From: Podospora pseudoanserina
Taxonomy: Eukaryota > Ascomycota > Sordariomycetes > Sordariales > Podosporaceae
Assembly: GCF_035222485.1 (NCBI RefSeq)
Contig: NC_085924.1
Span: 2,108,001-2,172,000 of the forward strand
Direction: 5' to 3'
DNA: 64,000 bases
Below the pieces are notes generated by a model. The model was not told where the DNA came from, did not search any database, and saw only the letters and a list, made by a program, of their open reading frames with translations. Below, piece by piece: positions 9,732 to 23,544 of the stretch. The position numbers were made by a program, and so were the translations under genes. Position 1 is the stretch's first letter, and each line of letters starts with the position of its first letter.

Positions 9732-12730
9732 TGATTCCTGGCGAATCTGTGTCCTGGTCGGGTCAACCTGCCACGGACTACGAAAAGCCAGAGGCATTGA
9801 ACCCTCAAATCTTCACACGGGGCCCTCAGCTGGATGGCGAAGCCACTCTACATGGCTACGAGGACCCGAACCCTCCCGGGAACACCAAAAAAATTCGTGG
9901 AGAGAGCTTATGGTATGTTGGGAGGGAGAATTTATGTCCTTTTTCATGCCTGTTAATTGACACTTGAGGTTTCATAAGGCGAGTATTGGACGAGAGACAT
10001 ATAAATGTAAGATCCCCGGACATGGACGCGGCCGAGTATCGCCGCCATATCAACTAACTAGATGTTACGGATCTAGATGATCGCATTTTCTGGGTGGGTC
10101 ATTGCTTGTGCTTCTTTGCACCCGAATACCGGACTAACCAAGGCCTCTGAGTGGTAGCAAAATAGGCAATGGTATGTGCCCTATTTCTCAACAGAATAGG
10201 TGTTGAGGACTTATTAATAGCTGGCATAGGACTTTTTTTAGGATGTGGGAGATCACTTGCGAGCGCGGGTCCTGGCGGTGCAGTTATCTGTTACATACTC
10301 ATAGGAACAGATAAGATGTTTGATTGTTACCAGCACTTCAACCCGATGGCATGAAGCTAATTCATACACATACATTAAGTCATTGCCTCAGTGATAAGCT
10401 GTCTTGTCAGTTCAGAATTTCCATTCATCCTGTGTCATTTGTCCCGACCTACTGACCGTGACGTCCCACAGGGTGAAATGATTGCGTTGATGCCGGTCAA
10501 CGCCCCTGTCATGGAATTTCCCCGCCGTTTCATGAGTCGTGGTGTAGGATTTGCTGTTGGGTGGGTCTATTGGTTGGTATTTCATGATTCACAGTGAATA
10601 TGCCACTGTAAAGGCTTGTCCCATACCCTGACAACTCCGTGTCCAAACAGGTTTGCATACGCTGTACTGGCCAGTGAGCAGCTAGTGGCAGTATCAAATG
10701 CCATCAAATTCCGTTATGATGACGGAATAACTTCTCTCCATTGGGAGGTGGGTCAGAGGGTTGATAATGCCGTGTGGATATCCGTGTTTTTGATTCTGGT
10801 CATATTGTTCAATATGTTTCCAGTCCGAGTAAGTATGACCTGTCGGAAACTCTAGCAGACCCATGCTAATGCTGCCATTCAAGGTTTTTGGCGAATTGGA
10901 ATACATTTTCGCCTGTTTCAAGCTCAAGTTTATCATATTACTGATCATGGTGGGTGCAACTTCTGGTGTCTTGGATTATCACTATTCCTTTCTCCGTGTT
11001 ACTCATATTGGTGATGACTAGATGATGTTTTTTCTATCTATTTTTCAGCGTCAGTTAACACCTTCCACTACCCCATTTGTTCCGGCGTGCCAGCTACTTA
11101 CATTACGTCGTCGAAGCTTGAGGGGAAGCCTACTATCATGAACCTCTTGGCACTCGATGTGAGTTCTGATACACCAACGAGACAGGGCATGGCTGACGAC
11201 CCACACAGATTGGAATCATTCTTACTCGTTTTTCAACCTTGTGTACAACGCCAAGGACGAGAATCTGAAAGTCGAACATTCCATTGAAGGGTCACTGGGA
11301 GCTCTTCTAGGTGTCCGGTAAGCACGATACTCAGCTGTCGTGATTGGCCGTTGACGTGGCTAAGACTCCGCGCAAAGGACAACATTCACGAGTGTCATGT
11401 TCTCTTATATCGGCATGGATATCGTCGCAGCTACAGCAGCAGAGAGCCGAGCATTGAGTGACGTCGAGAGTATGAAAATGGCCGCTCGCAAAATCAACCT
11501 TCGTGTCATTACGTTGTATTCGCTGGCCATGCTCACCGCATCGTTTGTTGTCCCCATGGATCACCCTTTCATCAATGGCCACAGTACCCCGGTCGGTGCA
11601 CGCTCCATTTTCATTATCGCCGTCGTGGAGGCTGGCATGCCCAAAGTTGCCCACTTTTTCAGCGGAGTCTTTGTCTTCTCGGCCTTCACTTGCGGTGTTA
11701 ACTCTATGTATATCGTGACAAGGGTTTTGCATACCCTGGCTCTTCGCGGTCAGACTGGCCCTGAGTTTATTACGAGACGTCTTCGCCAGTGTCGATCTGG
11801 GGTGCCAGTGAGAGCGGTTTTGATGACAGGTGCCATCATGATGGTCGCTTACACGGGCCGTGAAGGCTCAGTTGGGGCAGTAAGTACTGCTGCCCTTCTG
11901 GGTGGGCATCTGCTGATTCATAATGCCACAATTAGAGACTTGACGAGCTAGCCAACAACTGCACTGTATCCTGTAAGTCCCTCTTCCCTATATCACCATG
12001 CATGCTTTGAAACCCGAGTGAGACCGACTGGCTAATAAACATGCACAGGTCTCGTGTAAGTGAAAGCTATATTTACCGGATTTCTTTCTAGATTCTGGGT
12101 TAGCCTTTTAAGAAAAACGCCAGGGTACTGATGAATGTGTCTAGTGTTTATGCCTCCATATGTGCAACCTATCTGTACTTTTTCCGGACGTGAGTCTTCC
12201 ACAAGTTGAATTTCTCAGCCATTTGCAGCTCTGACATCTCACCTCTAGACTTGAAGATGCCAAAATATACGGCAATACGTCTGAGTCACAGGCAGCGAGC
12301 TATGATCGAGACAACCCTGGGTATCCATATAAGTCCCACGGGCAATGGCTCAAAGCTTGCTATGGGTTAGTTGCTTGTGTCGTTCTTATCCTCTTCAACG
12401 GGGTAGGCGCCTTTATTGAGCCCTTCAGCATTCGCAAGTTCATTGCTGCTTATATTAGTGTAAGTGCTCGAGCTCAGGCGGATTGCCAGCGCAGCGCACG
12501 ATACTGACCAGTCATAGCTTCCGGTGTTCATTTGACTCATCTTGTGTTATAATATCCGTAAACACGGGTTCCGGTTTAGGGATTGGTGGACAGACAAGTC
12601 GGGCGACTTGAGCCAGACCGTGCAGGCTTCAAGCCATACGTGGAAGGGAAGGCTCGAGTTCCCTGACAGTGGCATCACAAGACACAACTGGGCAGACTTT
12701 GTTCATTGGGTCTGGGTATGGCTGAAGTAA
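9732..12730 (+). pseudogene. amino-acid permease (APC superfamily, fungal YAT type), probably a recent pseudogene
   Basis: Exons read as 9732-9912, 9979-10006, 10077-10093, 10158-10171, 10221-10310, 10380-10405, 10472-10572, 10651-10828, 10884-10953, 11049-11158 (or a few nt longer), about 11210-11317, 11378-11879, 11936-11972, 12049-12055, 12145-12189, 12249-12459, 12518-12730. The protein has the YAT hallmarks: RHINMIAFSG, GIGLFLGCGRS, GEMIALMPVNAPVMEFPRR, FSYIGMDIVAATAAES and a C-terminus in HWVWVWLK. It would import amino acids through about 12 membrane helices. Two defects are seen: an in-frame TGA (12533-12535) before the conserved last 65 codons, and ATAAGA instead of GTAAGA at the donor at 10311. 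The junction after 11158 needs a weak donor. The start codon was not found. Confidence 0.75.
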
Positions 12731-13553
12731 AGTGGATATAGCTAAACAGCAACGCTGCACCTCTTAACTTGTGGAGATGAAAGTACTGAAGTATTATGGC
12801 GAAGCTATTGTGTATAGTTATATTACGGGGCTTGGGAGAATCTGTCCCGTTGCTAGTTAGCTGCTTCTCGTATCAATCTCATGCCCCAGCACACTCGTGC
12901 AAGAAAATTCAAGGTGGTTATCGAATCAAAGGCCCGACAAAATAATCAAGAAGAGCTTAGGGGTCATTGAACATTCATCATGTTGCAATACTCGAGGCCT
13001 ATATTCTATTTCTATACCGCCTGTAACTAGGTAACAAAGTTCCTCCAAACTGTCGTTATCTCCGTTTCCTGTCCATAACGTACGGGGAAAGATATTGATA
13101 TATATAGAGATCGTTTGTTTGTCTGAAAAGCTGAAAGAAACACTTCAAAGTCACCACATGTCATGGTGAAACAGAGCTTTGGTTTGAATCAATTAGAGGC
13201 CAACGATATGGCCACAGACAAAACTAAACACTCGTTTTGATGCCTATGATTCTACCGTTCTCATATACACAGTGTAGGCATACAACCAAAAGCACTGTCA
13301 TATTATACACATATACACACGCCTTGTCCCATTGTCAAACCAAACCCACGACTTATACCGACAGATCAGGACAGCCCAGAGGTACACACGTAGGAGCAGG
13401 CATTGCCAGTTGCAAAAAATGCCCATATCTAATTGGAAACGCCCCATGATGCACCATGCCAGTGAAAAAGGCCCTTTGATAATTTACATTATACATACGC
13501 ATTCAACCCAGAAAAGACAAGTGAATGACGCTACCCCTGCAAGTGATACTCAT
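12731..13553. other. intergenic between convergent genes
   Basis: AT-leaning 3'-flank DNA between the permease and KGD2. Only short frames without protein character are present. It probably holds both polyadenylation regions. Confidence 0.5.
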
Positions 13554-15044
13554 CTACAAAAGCATCTTACGGGGATCCTCAATGTACTCCTTTACCTTGA
13601 CCAAGAACTGCACGGCCTCTCTGCCGTCAAGAAGACGATGGTCATAGGTAAGTGCCAGGTACATCATGGGACGGATCTCAATCTTGCCATTGACGACAAC
13701 TGGGCGCTCCTTAGTGGCATGAAGACCAAGCACGGCGCTTTGGGGAAGGTTGATGATGGGGGTGCCCATGAGGGAACCGAAGACACCACCGTTGCTGATG
13801 GTGAAGGTACCGCCAGCCATGTCCTCAATAGTGAGCTTGCCGTCGCGAGCCTGTTAAAAGGGTTTCCATGTTAGGGTCTGAGACTTGCAGAGCTTTTTTG
13901 CAAATGGTGATTTTAGACGTACCTTCTTGCCCAGCTCAGCGATGGACCTCTCGATGCCAACAAGATCCATAGCCTCAGCGTTGCGGACAACAGGGGTAAC
14001 GAGACCCTTCTCAGTAGCAACAGCAACGCTGATGTCGACGTAGTCCCTGTAGACGATGGTATCACCGCCATTGGGACCTTCAATCGAGGCGTTGACGGCA
14101 GGAATATCGCGCATGGCAAGTACGGCAGCACGCGAGAAAGCGCTCATGAAGCCAAGTTTGACACCAGTCTTCTTGAGAACCTCCTCCTTGTACTTGTTGC
14201 GGAATTCCATCAGAGCTGACATGTCGACCTCGTTGAATGTGGTCAGAGAAGCGGCGGTGTTTTGAGACTGCTTCAAGCGCTCGGCAATGCGAAGACGCAT
14301 CCGGTTCATCTTGACCTGTTGGGCTTCAGTCAGCAAAAGGGCACGCTTAGCTGGCAGTGTGATTGTGCAAGTATAATCGTACCCTCTTCTCCTCGCGGTT
14401 GCCCAGAGTGGCGGGCTTCTCAGGGGCGGCCACTGGAGCGGGCTTGCTCTTGGGTTCTGGTGTCTCCTGTTTAGGGGAGGCAGGAGCAGAGGCATCAGGC
14501 TTGCTCTCCTCCTGCTTGGGCTCGGGAGCCTTCTCAGGCTCGGCCTTCTTTTCGGGAGCCGATTCCTTGGGCTCAGCGGCAGGCTTGTCGCCCGACGGCG
14601 CACCTCCAAGCTCGATACGCACGAGATCCTGGCCAACAACGACGGTATCCTCCTCGTTGGCGAGGAACTCCTTGATGACACCGGCCTCAGGAGCATTGAC
14701 AGCAACATCAATCTGTTGCGTTACGGCACATCAGTTAGACCGGAAGCAAGTGACACAACAGGACTTCGTGGAAGAGTCCTGATGGGCTGGGCTATGCGTA
14801 CCTTGTCGGTCTCAATGGTCGCAATCTCCTCATCCTGCTCAACAAAGTCACCAACTGACTTGTTCCACTGCTTCAGAGTACCCTCGCTGATCGACTCGGC
14901 CATTTGCGGCACCTTGACGATCTTGTCAGCATATGTCCGCACATGTTGGAACTGCAGGGGCAGTTGTCGCAGGGCTGTATTGTTGTTGTAGAGCGCAAAT
15001 TTGGGAGCAGCGCGAGCCGCAAGTCGGAGACCTCTGTACACCAT
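13554..15044 (-). CDS. KGD2: dihydrolipoamide succinyltransferase, E2 of 2-oxoglutarate dehydrogenase
   Basis: Four exons (15044-14802, 14712-14383, 14315-13923, 13850-13554) give 420 residues. The enzyme moves the succinyl group from the lipoyl arm to CoA in the mitochondrial TCA cycle and forms the core of the complex. Order of parts: mitochondrial presequence (about 1-40, Arg/Leu-rich), one lipoyl domain with lipoylated lysine in ETDKIDV, a Pro/Lys/Glu/Ala-rich flexible linker, and the catalytic acyltransferase domain ending with the active-site DHRLLDG. A short E3/E1-binding domain is not evident, as expected for KGD2 and unlike pyruvate dehydrogenase E2. Head to head with NDUFB9. The start at 15044 is the first Met before the presequence; a further 5' exon cannot be excluded. 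Confidence 0.93.
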
Positions 15045-16033
15045 ACTGTCGACGTGCTTATGCTAGGACGAGTATGTGGTTGTTTACTGCGGGAATTCGT
15101 AGATCGGGTGCAGCACGAGCCTGGGTTCGGCAGAGAGACGCGGGAGGTTCGAGTCAACAGCTTTTTTGGCTGGGAAAGAGCGCAAGGCAGGGTGAGGTCA
15201 CGAACAAAAGATGCCGCGTAAAGACCGCACTGGGCAACCAAATGATGAATTTGACCTTGTGCGCTGCGACGGGCTGGTCGAGACGTTGAGGGAGGAGTCT
15301 TGAGAGCGAGGAGTGATGTGCAGGCAAGAGGTTGAATTGCGCCGTTGAGACAGGAGGTTGCTTTCCGAAATCCAGGTTGGAAAAAAATAGCTACTGCGTC
15401 CAGTTGGCAGACTCACAATCCTTGCACGAAGCACACAGCTGGGAGCGGCGCCACGGCGCTGCCGGCGCATCACGGCTAACATATTGCACGGCCTCCACTC
15501 GCCAACCGTCTGGTGACCTCAACTTGCAGCAGCTTTGGCGTGGCGGCCAAAGTACTCACCGGGGCCGCACGGGTCTCTCTGGGCTCGGCAATATGGAACG
15601 GAACGTCAGCGCCTTGGGACTCAAACGTCGTTGGCTAGGTAGGCTGTCTGACAGTCAGGAGCCCCACCGACCGGTGCTTGAGCGGTTGCAGCTTAATCCG
15701 CTCCGGCAGCCCATCTCGCGGGTTCGGGTTGGAGAAGCAGCAGCGAGCCACCATCACCCACGATGAGACTGTGGCCTGAGGCAGAAACACCTTGAAGCTT
15801 GGCAGCAAGCTCCCTCCAATCCACTTTGTCATTTGAGCTCAAACCCGACGACCTCATATCCACGTCCGCGACCCTCGTCCACCCCTTGCTATTGGACCTG
15901 GGACTAACGCTGCTTGATCTTTCGAATCTGCTTTCTGGGCCTTGACGCTCAGCACGGCGGTTGAGGCGCCGAACACACTGCAACCCAGATTGACCGAGGT
16001 TTCCGACGTCACGATCCCGCAAAGCTGCCCATT
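15045..16033. other. shared upstream region of KGD2 and NDUFB9
   Basis: About 990 bp between two divergent genes for mitochondrial proteins. Frames such as 15332-15766 show no family resemblance and are taken as chance. No clear TATA or factor site was picked out. Confidence 0.5.
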
Positions 16034-16606
16034 ATGTCCTCCCGGATGGCGGCATTGTCAGTTATATCCCCACATCTTCACCATACCATGTCACAGGTCG
16101 TCCACTGACATCGTCTTCTAGGTCGCTTTATCGCCGCTCTTTGAAGCTCGCGCTCGACTGGTCGGTACACCGTGATGTCTGGCGCGGCCAGGCGCTCTAC
16201 ATCCGCTCCCTGTTTGAGCAGAACCGGGCTGTCACCGACCCCAGACTACAGCGTGTACGCTTTCTATCCGACGACCCTTGATGCCGAAGACAGGAGATAT
16301 AGCAACTGACAAGAAGGTTCACGAACATGTACAGGCGCTGTTGAAAGAGACAGAGAAGTTGTTGGAGAAGTGGAAGCACCCCGACCCTTATATCCCCCCA
16401 ACGGCCCCCGGAGGTATGCCCCACACAACCTTTATAACCTATTGAGGCAAGATATACTGACAATACTCCACAGGATCCAAGTACGAGAGAAACTTGCCAG
16501 TCCCCAACCTCGATCGTGAGTTTGCAGCACTCCCTATCATTCTCAATGTGCAAGTCGCCTGGCTGACATGTTTTCGTGTGCAGCTCCCCCGCCGCTCAAG
16601 TTCTGA
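16034..16606 (+). CDS. NDUFB9: NADH:ubiquinone oxidoreductase B22-type LYR subunit (NDUFB9-like)
   Basis: Five exons (16034-16056, 16122-16254, 16317-16413, 16474-16515, 16584-16606) encode 105 residues, the usual size. The N-terminus carries the LYR motif (SLYRRSLKLALDW) followed by RDVWRGQALYIRSLFEQNR, typical of the complex I LYR subunit that binds mitochondrial acyl carrier protein. The C-terminus PPTAPGGSKYERN...PPPPLKF is typical of fungal B22 proteins. Exon 1 is only 23 nt and joins through a GTCAGT donor that restores MAALSLYRRS. It acts in the membrane arm of respiratory complex I. Confidence 0.88.
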
Positions 16607-17728
<1,122 letters not shown>

Positions 17729-18635
17729 TTTGATAGAGTTGAGTGGGTGGAAAAGTTGAGAAAAAGTTGGTGTAGTTGGGCAAGGACGAGAGACTCAAAG
17801 GTCTGGATGGGTTGGTTGATGGTAGAGCGGAAGTTTGCTGATGGAAAATGGAATGGATGGGAGAAGCAGAGTGCTGGTGGGGGATGTGTGAGTTAAGTAG
17901 TTTTCGCGTAGAGCGCCAGATCACGGATCACCCGCGCCTTTCACAGTGTTGATCAGGGCCAATGGGGCTAGTCCCAAAACAGGGCGTGGCAGCTGGTGTG
18001 GCACCCCAGGCTGCAAGGGTAAAAAAAATCGGGCAGAACAACCACAAAGCCGGCAATTGGGTGGTTGCAGCGCAGCGACCAGCAAAAACTGAATCAGGCT
18101 GCCCACAAAAAAAAAGGGCCACAGACCAGGAACGCTTGTGTCGATTTTGACGTTCCTGATTGTACAAATATCGCGCCATCCCCCGACCGCGTTCTATCGC
18201 GCATCCTAACTGACTGCACTCCATGGTCCCTTTTTTTCTTCTCTCCTGCCACTGCGCGTCTTCGAAAAATGAAAAAACAGGGGCCATCCTCTGTGATTCG
18301 ACACCGGCAAAATCAGCAATCACAACAATCCACAGCACTAGCAACCACAACCACCCTGCCGTCTTTGGTCATGGAGCTTGGCTGACTGATTTACTCAGAT
18401 CACTTGGACTCATCTGACCGCTCTGCCCCAGGCCGCCTCGACCCTCGAACCCCAGTACCTGAAGTTCATTGCAACTCAGTCTGGTCTCCCAGCCGACCTG
18501 ACTTTGCAATCTGGGACAACTCATACTTGTCCACTTGGTTCTGGTTGGCTCTTGTCGTTCTTGTTGTTTGTTTGGCTTTTTGTGCCATTTTTGTCCATCA
18601 AAATTGACCGAGCTTGTGGGTTTCGCTCATCCGAG

Positions 18636-18673
<38 letters not shown>

Positions 18674-20244
18674 GACCCTCTGGTCTGTCTACCTTGTGTG
18701 TTGAAGCATGGTTCATTCTGGAATGGACTGGTTGGGTTCGCTTGGCATGTTGGAGTTTTTTCGGTCAACCCAGGCTGACAAGTCCATCATGACTTATCCT
18801 TGGACTGGGCAGATGTATGCTCTTTTTACGTCAAGGAGGTACAGTACTGGTATAAACTCGCATTTTAGGTCGATTTTACCTGGACTCTTTAAGATTGGGG
18901 CTTGATTTTTGGGTTCAGGGAACCTGAAGGGTCCAAAAAGGCTGCTTGACCCTTTTTGAACATAGGTAGGTGCTCTTGGAGCCTCATACACATTCACATG
19001 TGGGTTTTCGTGCCATATTGGGTCAGGATTGGGCCCAAAAGTAGATATAGCCTCACCAGTCAAGCTTTTGCCCCATGATACCCCAGATCCCCCAGATCTC
19101 CGGATCGTGTGAAACCCATCCGGGCAGGGCATCCGCTCTCTCGGGCCGAGCTGCCTGACAGATCTAGAACCCTTCAGGCTCGTCTTCTCTCCCATGCGGC
19201 CCTTCCCGCAGCTGCCAACACTGGGTCAAAGTCCATCTGCATCCGCAATTGTCATGTGTCATCAGGGTGAGAGTGGCTCTTCCCCAGGTCTTGGAAGCGA
19301 ACGGAGATGGCAGTTGAGCAGGACAGAGCCAATCAAGGCCGGCCTCGGATGGCATGGAGTTCTGTAAGGCTGGAGGGTGTTGACACACACCTAGGTGTGC
19401 CTGCTAAAGCAGCTCCCCTGAGGAGCCGAGGAGGCTCCATCAGTCCATCCCATGTGTCACTGTGTCAATGTATCAGGGCATAATCCACCTAGCTTTCACA
19501 TCTCTATCCTTGGTGGAACGCCGGACACGTTCTCCATCGATTGTCATGGAATACGCAGACAGATTTACACATCCCAGGAAAACCAAGGTGAACTGACCCT
19601 GATTCCTGGCCGCTGTGGCCGGGATTCTGAGAGTCGAGGTTTAATGGAGAGGCAGATACAGAAAGAACGAAAGAGAGAAAGAAACCCGAACGACACGCCG
19701 GGTTGCGGATGGCTGGCGCATGAGCTGTCGTCGAGGCTCACATCAGGCCTGGCCCGCCTTGCACCACAACTGAGATTCCACCACCAAGTTCCGACAGGGT
19801 TGCCCTGCTGGGCGGGGCCCTGATTTCCCAGCAAAGCTCGAGAAAAAAAATACCAGCCGCAGATCTGGAGTGTGCATTATTTCTGGTCGGGTGCTGCTAT
19901 GCCCCATTCGGAGCCTCAGGAGCGTGTTATGGCGCTTGGACCACCGCGTCACCTTGCAACTTTGGACCAGGGCTGCCTTCCTTTGTGCCTTATTTTTTTG
20001 CCAAATCAAGCGGCATGTCCCCACCTTTCGGCGCGGTACTCAAATCAATCAGTCAATCAGCACCACGGCACTCGCATGTCGCGTCAGCTACAAAAGGCCC
20101 ATCCCCCCTCGCCGGCTGCATTTCTTCCTCCATCAACCAACTCTCCCACAAACTCTTCCACGCCCATCAAATCGCCAGATCCATCCAGAACTTCGGTTCA
20201 CTTCGTCTTACTTACCCAACAACCCATCTTAAAAAAACGCCAAA
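17729..20244. promoter_or_regulatory. divergent H2A-H2B intergenic region
   Basis: Contains the promoters of both histone genes. At 20041-20060 two CAATCA-like repeats lie about 190 bp upstream of the H2B start. A TATA-like CTACAAAAGG (20089-20098) lies about 150 bp upstream. A run of 34 T residues is at 18638-18671. Frames within it look random. The spacing (2.5 kb) is long for a histone pair, but no inserted gene was found. Confidence 0.45.
18638..18671. repeat. poly-T tract of 34 residues
   Basis: An uninterrupted T run, read as poly-A on the minus strand. It may be a simple nucleosome-excluding tract of the histone promoter region or the tail of an old retroposed copy. No flanking target-site duplication was recognised. 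Confidence 0.9.
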
Positions 20245-20812
<568 letters not shown>

Positions 20813-21303
20813 GTGGTTGGATGATCTTGTCTTTTCTCTCTTTTTTTCTCAATAGGGCATAGGATTTGCTTTGGCATTTGGGAGTCATGATGAGGCTTGC
20901 GCCAGGGCACACAATCCTTGGGGTCTCTTAATGCAACGCGTCACGGATGGTCTGCTTTTTATGGGGGCAATGTTTTTTTATCGGTCAATTACGGGGTTTT
21001 TGCGGTTGTACACTACATACCTTGATATCAGGGTTTCGGGCGAAATGAAATCGTGCATATGAACAAACCCACCTGGTCTCCATCGGTAAATGTGACGATC
21101 GGTCCTCTCTTGTTTGCACTTCTACCTCTCCATGTCTAATTTCGTGTTGGTCTATTGGAATTAATAGAACTCAACATCCAGACATCGCGGCACAGATAAC
21201 TAAGACACGAACATGTTACGTATTTGGGACCTACATAATCCCTTTGGGACTATTCATGATGATGGTTTACGAAAAAAAATAATCTCAAAACTCCCAACAC
21301 ACA
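20813..21303. other. intergenic between convergent H2B and SQS1
   Basis: 3' flanks of both genes; no gene, repeat or RNA feature seen. Confidence 0.5.
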
Positions 21304-23544
21304 TCATGTACGACCAAGGCCAGCCTTCGACTTCTTGACGACCTGAGCGACGGGCTCCAAGATCCCCTTGTTCTCCAAGGCTCCCAAAGCCATGCCTTTG
21401 CTCCAGCCCATCTTCTCCAACATCGCGCGACCTTTATTTTCCTGGCCCAACTCAGGGGCAGAGGCGCCAACCACCTCTCCTTCTCGAAGTACCAGGGCTT
21501 TTACGCTCACATGTGCATTTCCTCTGAATCCATCCCGGGGAGTGTCGCCCCGTGGACCAGCTACGTCAGCACGGGGGAAGTACTTGCGCCCCACCCGGCG
21601 GACGGCACCATCTACCTGGCGTGTCGCTTCTGTGATCTGGTGCGGTTTGAATGTGATGGTCCGCTTGCTCCGGTAGAGAACCGGCCGGCGTGTTGTGCCC
21701 TTTCCGGTAGACTGGGACTTGACATTGAATTTCAAGGCAAGCTGGTGGAGGACCATACGCCCATGTTTGTCGAGCGGGGGGAATTCAAGACTGTGTCACC
21801 GAGTTAGCCTACGTTTGTTCTAGCTCCGATGCCTCAAATGCCTTACCGCTCATCCGAGCTGATCAGAAAAGCCACCAGCTCAGTTTTGAAGTCTTCCAGT
21901 CTAAGGCCAACTGGATACTTGACGCGCAAATCGTCGGGGCTGGCGTTCTTGTCAAGAAGACCCTGACCACGTAATGACTCACGGGCAAGTTTGCGCTCTT
22001 TCTTTCGTTCCCGATCGCGTGACCAATCCAACTTCAGTTTTGCCTCGATTTCAGAATCCGAAATGTTGAAGTTGGGTGGTTGTTTGGAGCGTCGCTTGCG
22101 GGGGACTGGCACAGTCCAGTCGGCAAGATCCAGATCATCAAATGCATCAGCAACGGAGCTGGCATTCGCAGATTTGGCGAACGATGAGGATGTTGCCCTT
22201 TTCTGGCCTCCCTTCTTCGCCCCTCGCTTGCTTACTCCGAAAGACTCGGGTATCAAAACAAGCTCGTCGCTCCCCAACCCAAGCTCTTCCTGCTTGGCAA
22301 GAAGTCGTGCAAGCTCCTCGTCATCCATATCGGCGTCCATATCGTCGTCTTCATCTGGCTCATCGTTCTCATCCCCGTCATCTTCGTCGGCATCACTAAG
22401 ACCAGAACCACTAGACTCAGCTTGTTGTTCGTCGCCTGACAAATCTTCAACCACCGGTATGTCATTCTCGTCACCGGAGCCGAGGTTGAGAGCGAAATTG
22501 TCACCCCCAAGATCCCGACGGTTGTTGAATGAACGTAGCTGGTCTGAAATAAAGTCATCCTCTGGGTTGGCACTCATATTGGCGATATAATCTGCCAGAA
22601 TGGCGTCCTCTTCATCATCTTCGTCGGTTTTGGGAATCTTGGAAGCTTTTGAACGGCTGCGCTGGCGTCCTGCTCGTTTTTCGCGGGCTACAGGAATCAC
22701 TTCGGGATAATCACGGAGGCTCGTTTCCTCTGCAGCTGTAGGTTCGGTCTTATGACCGGTCGGAGTTATGGCGGTTGTGGTATTGGTAGCAACGCCGTTA
22801 CGAACCACAAAGTTGCTTTGCGGAATTGTTTTGGCGTTACCTGCACGGCCTCTGAAGAGGATAACTTCCTCGCTGGAATCAGATTCGGCCAATGATGGCT
22901 TCCGAATGGGAACCAGGGGTGGCGGATGGACAGCACGGTGTTTGTCTCGGATAGCTTTATCTCCGCTAACGTCGAAGAAAAAGAGGTCTTGTGCCTGTTC
23001 TTGGGGAGTCTCGCTGGAGGGGTTGTCTTGAGACGTCGAGTTGGAAAGAACCATCTTGCCCTTGGCCGCTGAATCTAGCTCAACGAGAGTCGTCTTCTCT
23101 ATGACAGCCTCCGCGGATACGTTGAGGTTGACGTCCACGGTAGTGATGTCCATGTCGTCGGCCTTGCTCTCTGTAGCCTCGCCAGGGGGAACTTTGTCTT
23201 GCTCGATATCTTCAAGAAGTTTTAAAGGCTCGCTGTATCCAGCACTAACAAACGATACAGGCTTTTGTCGAAGTTTCACCGTACCGGAAGTCCAGGCTGA
23301 GTCAAGGTGGTGGGACTGAGTGTTCCTAACCTCATCCTTCAAAGAGAAGTCTGTTGGCGTTAGATGAGCTAAGTCCTGCAACCAAGCCAGGGCGGAATCT
23401 GGAAATCGTACCATTTGAGTGCGCAACACTCTGGAAAAACGTCGTTGAGGAAAAGGAACTGACATGGCCCTGGACTCTGGGGGTAGATCGAAGGTGAGCA
23501 GCCTTGGGGCCTGCATATGGCCGCTTTCCCCTCTTTGGCGGCAT
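21304..23544 (-). CDS. SQS1: R3H and G-patch protein Sqs1
   Basis: Three exons (23544-23464, 23375-21847, 21790-21304) give 698 residues. In yeast Sqs1 (Pfa1) activates the DEAH helicase Prp43 in ribosome biogenesis and splicing. Visible parts: basic N-terminus starting MPPKRGKRPY, the segment FSLKDEVRNT typical of the family, a long acidic Asp/Glu/Ser region (about residues 310-430), an R3H-type domain in the last third (LEFPPLDKHGRMVLHQLA), and a C-terminal G-patch (MLEKMGWSKGMALGALENKG). Intron 1 uses donor GTCAGT and acceptor TTGCAG, joining QGH to DLAHLT. Confidence 0.9.

Noticed and set aside
9732-12730. RIP as the direct cause of the two permease defects
   Set aside because: Both G-to-A changes lie in CpC context on the other strand, not the CpA context favoured by RIP, and the rest of the gene shows no excess of transitions.
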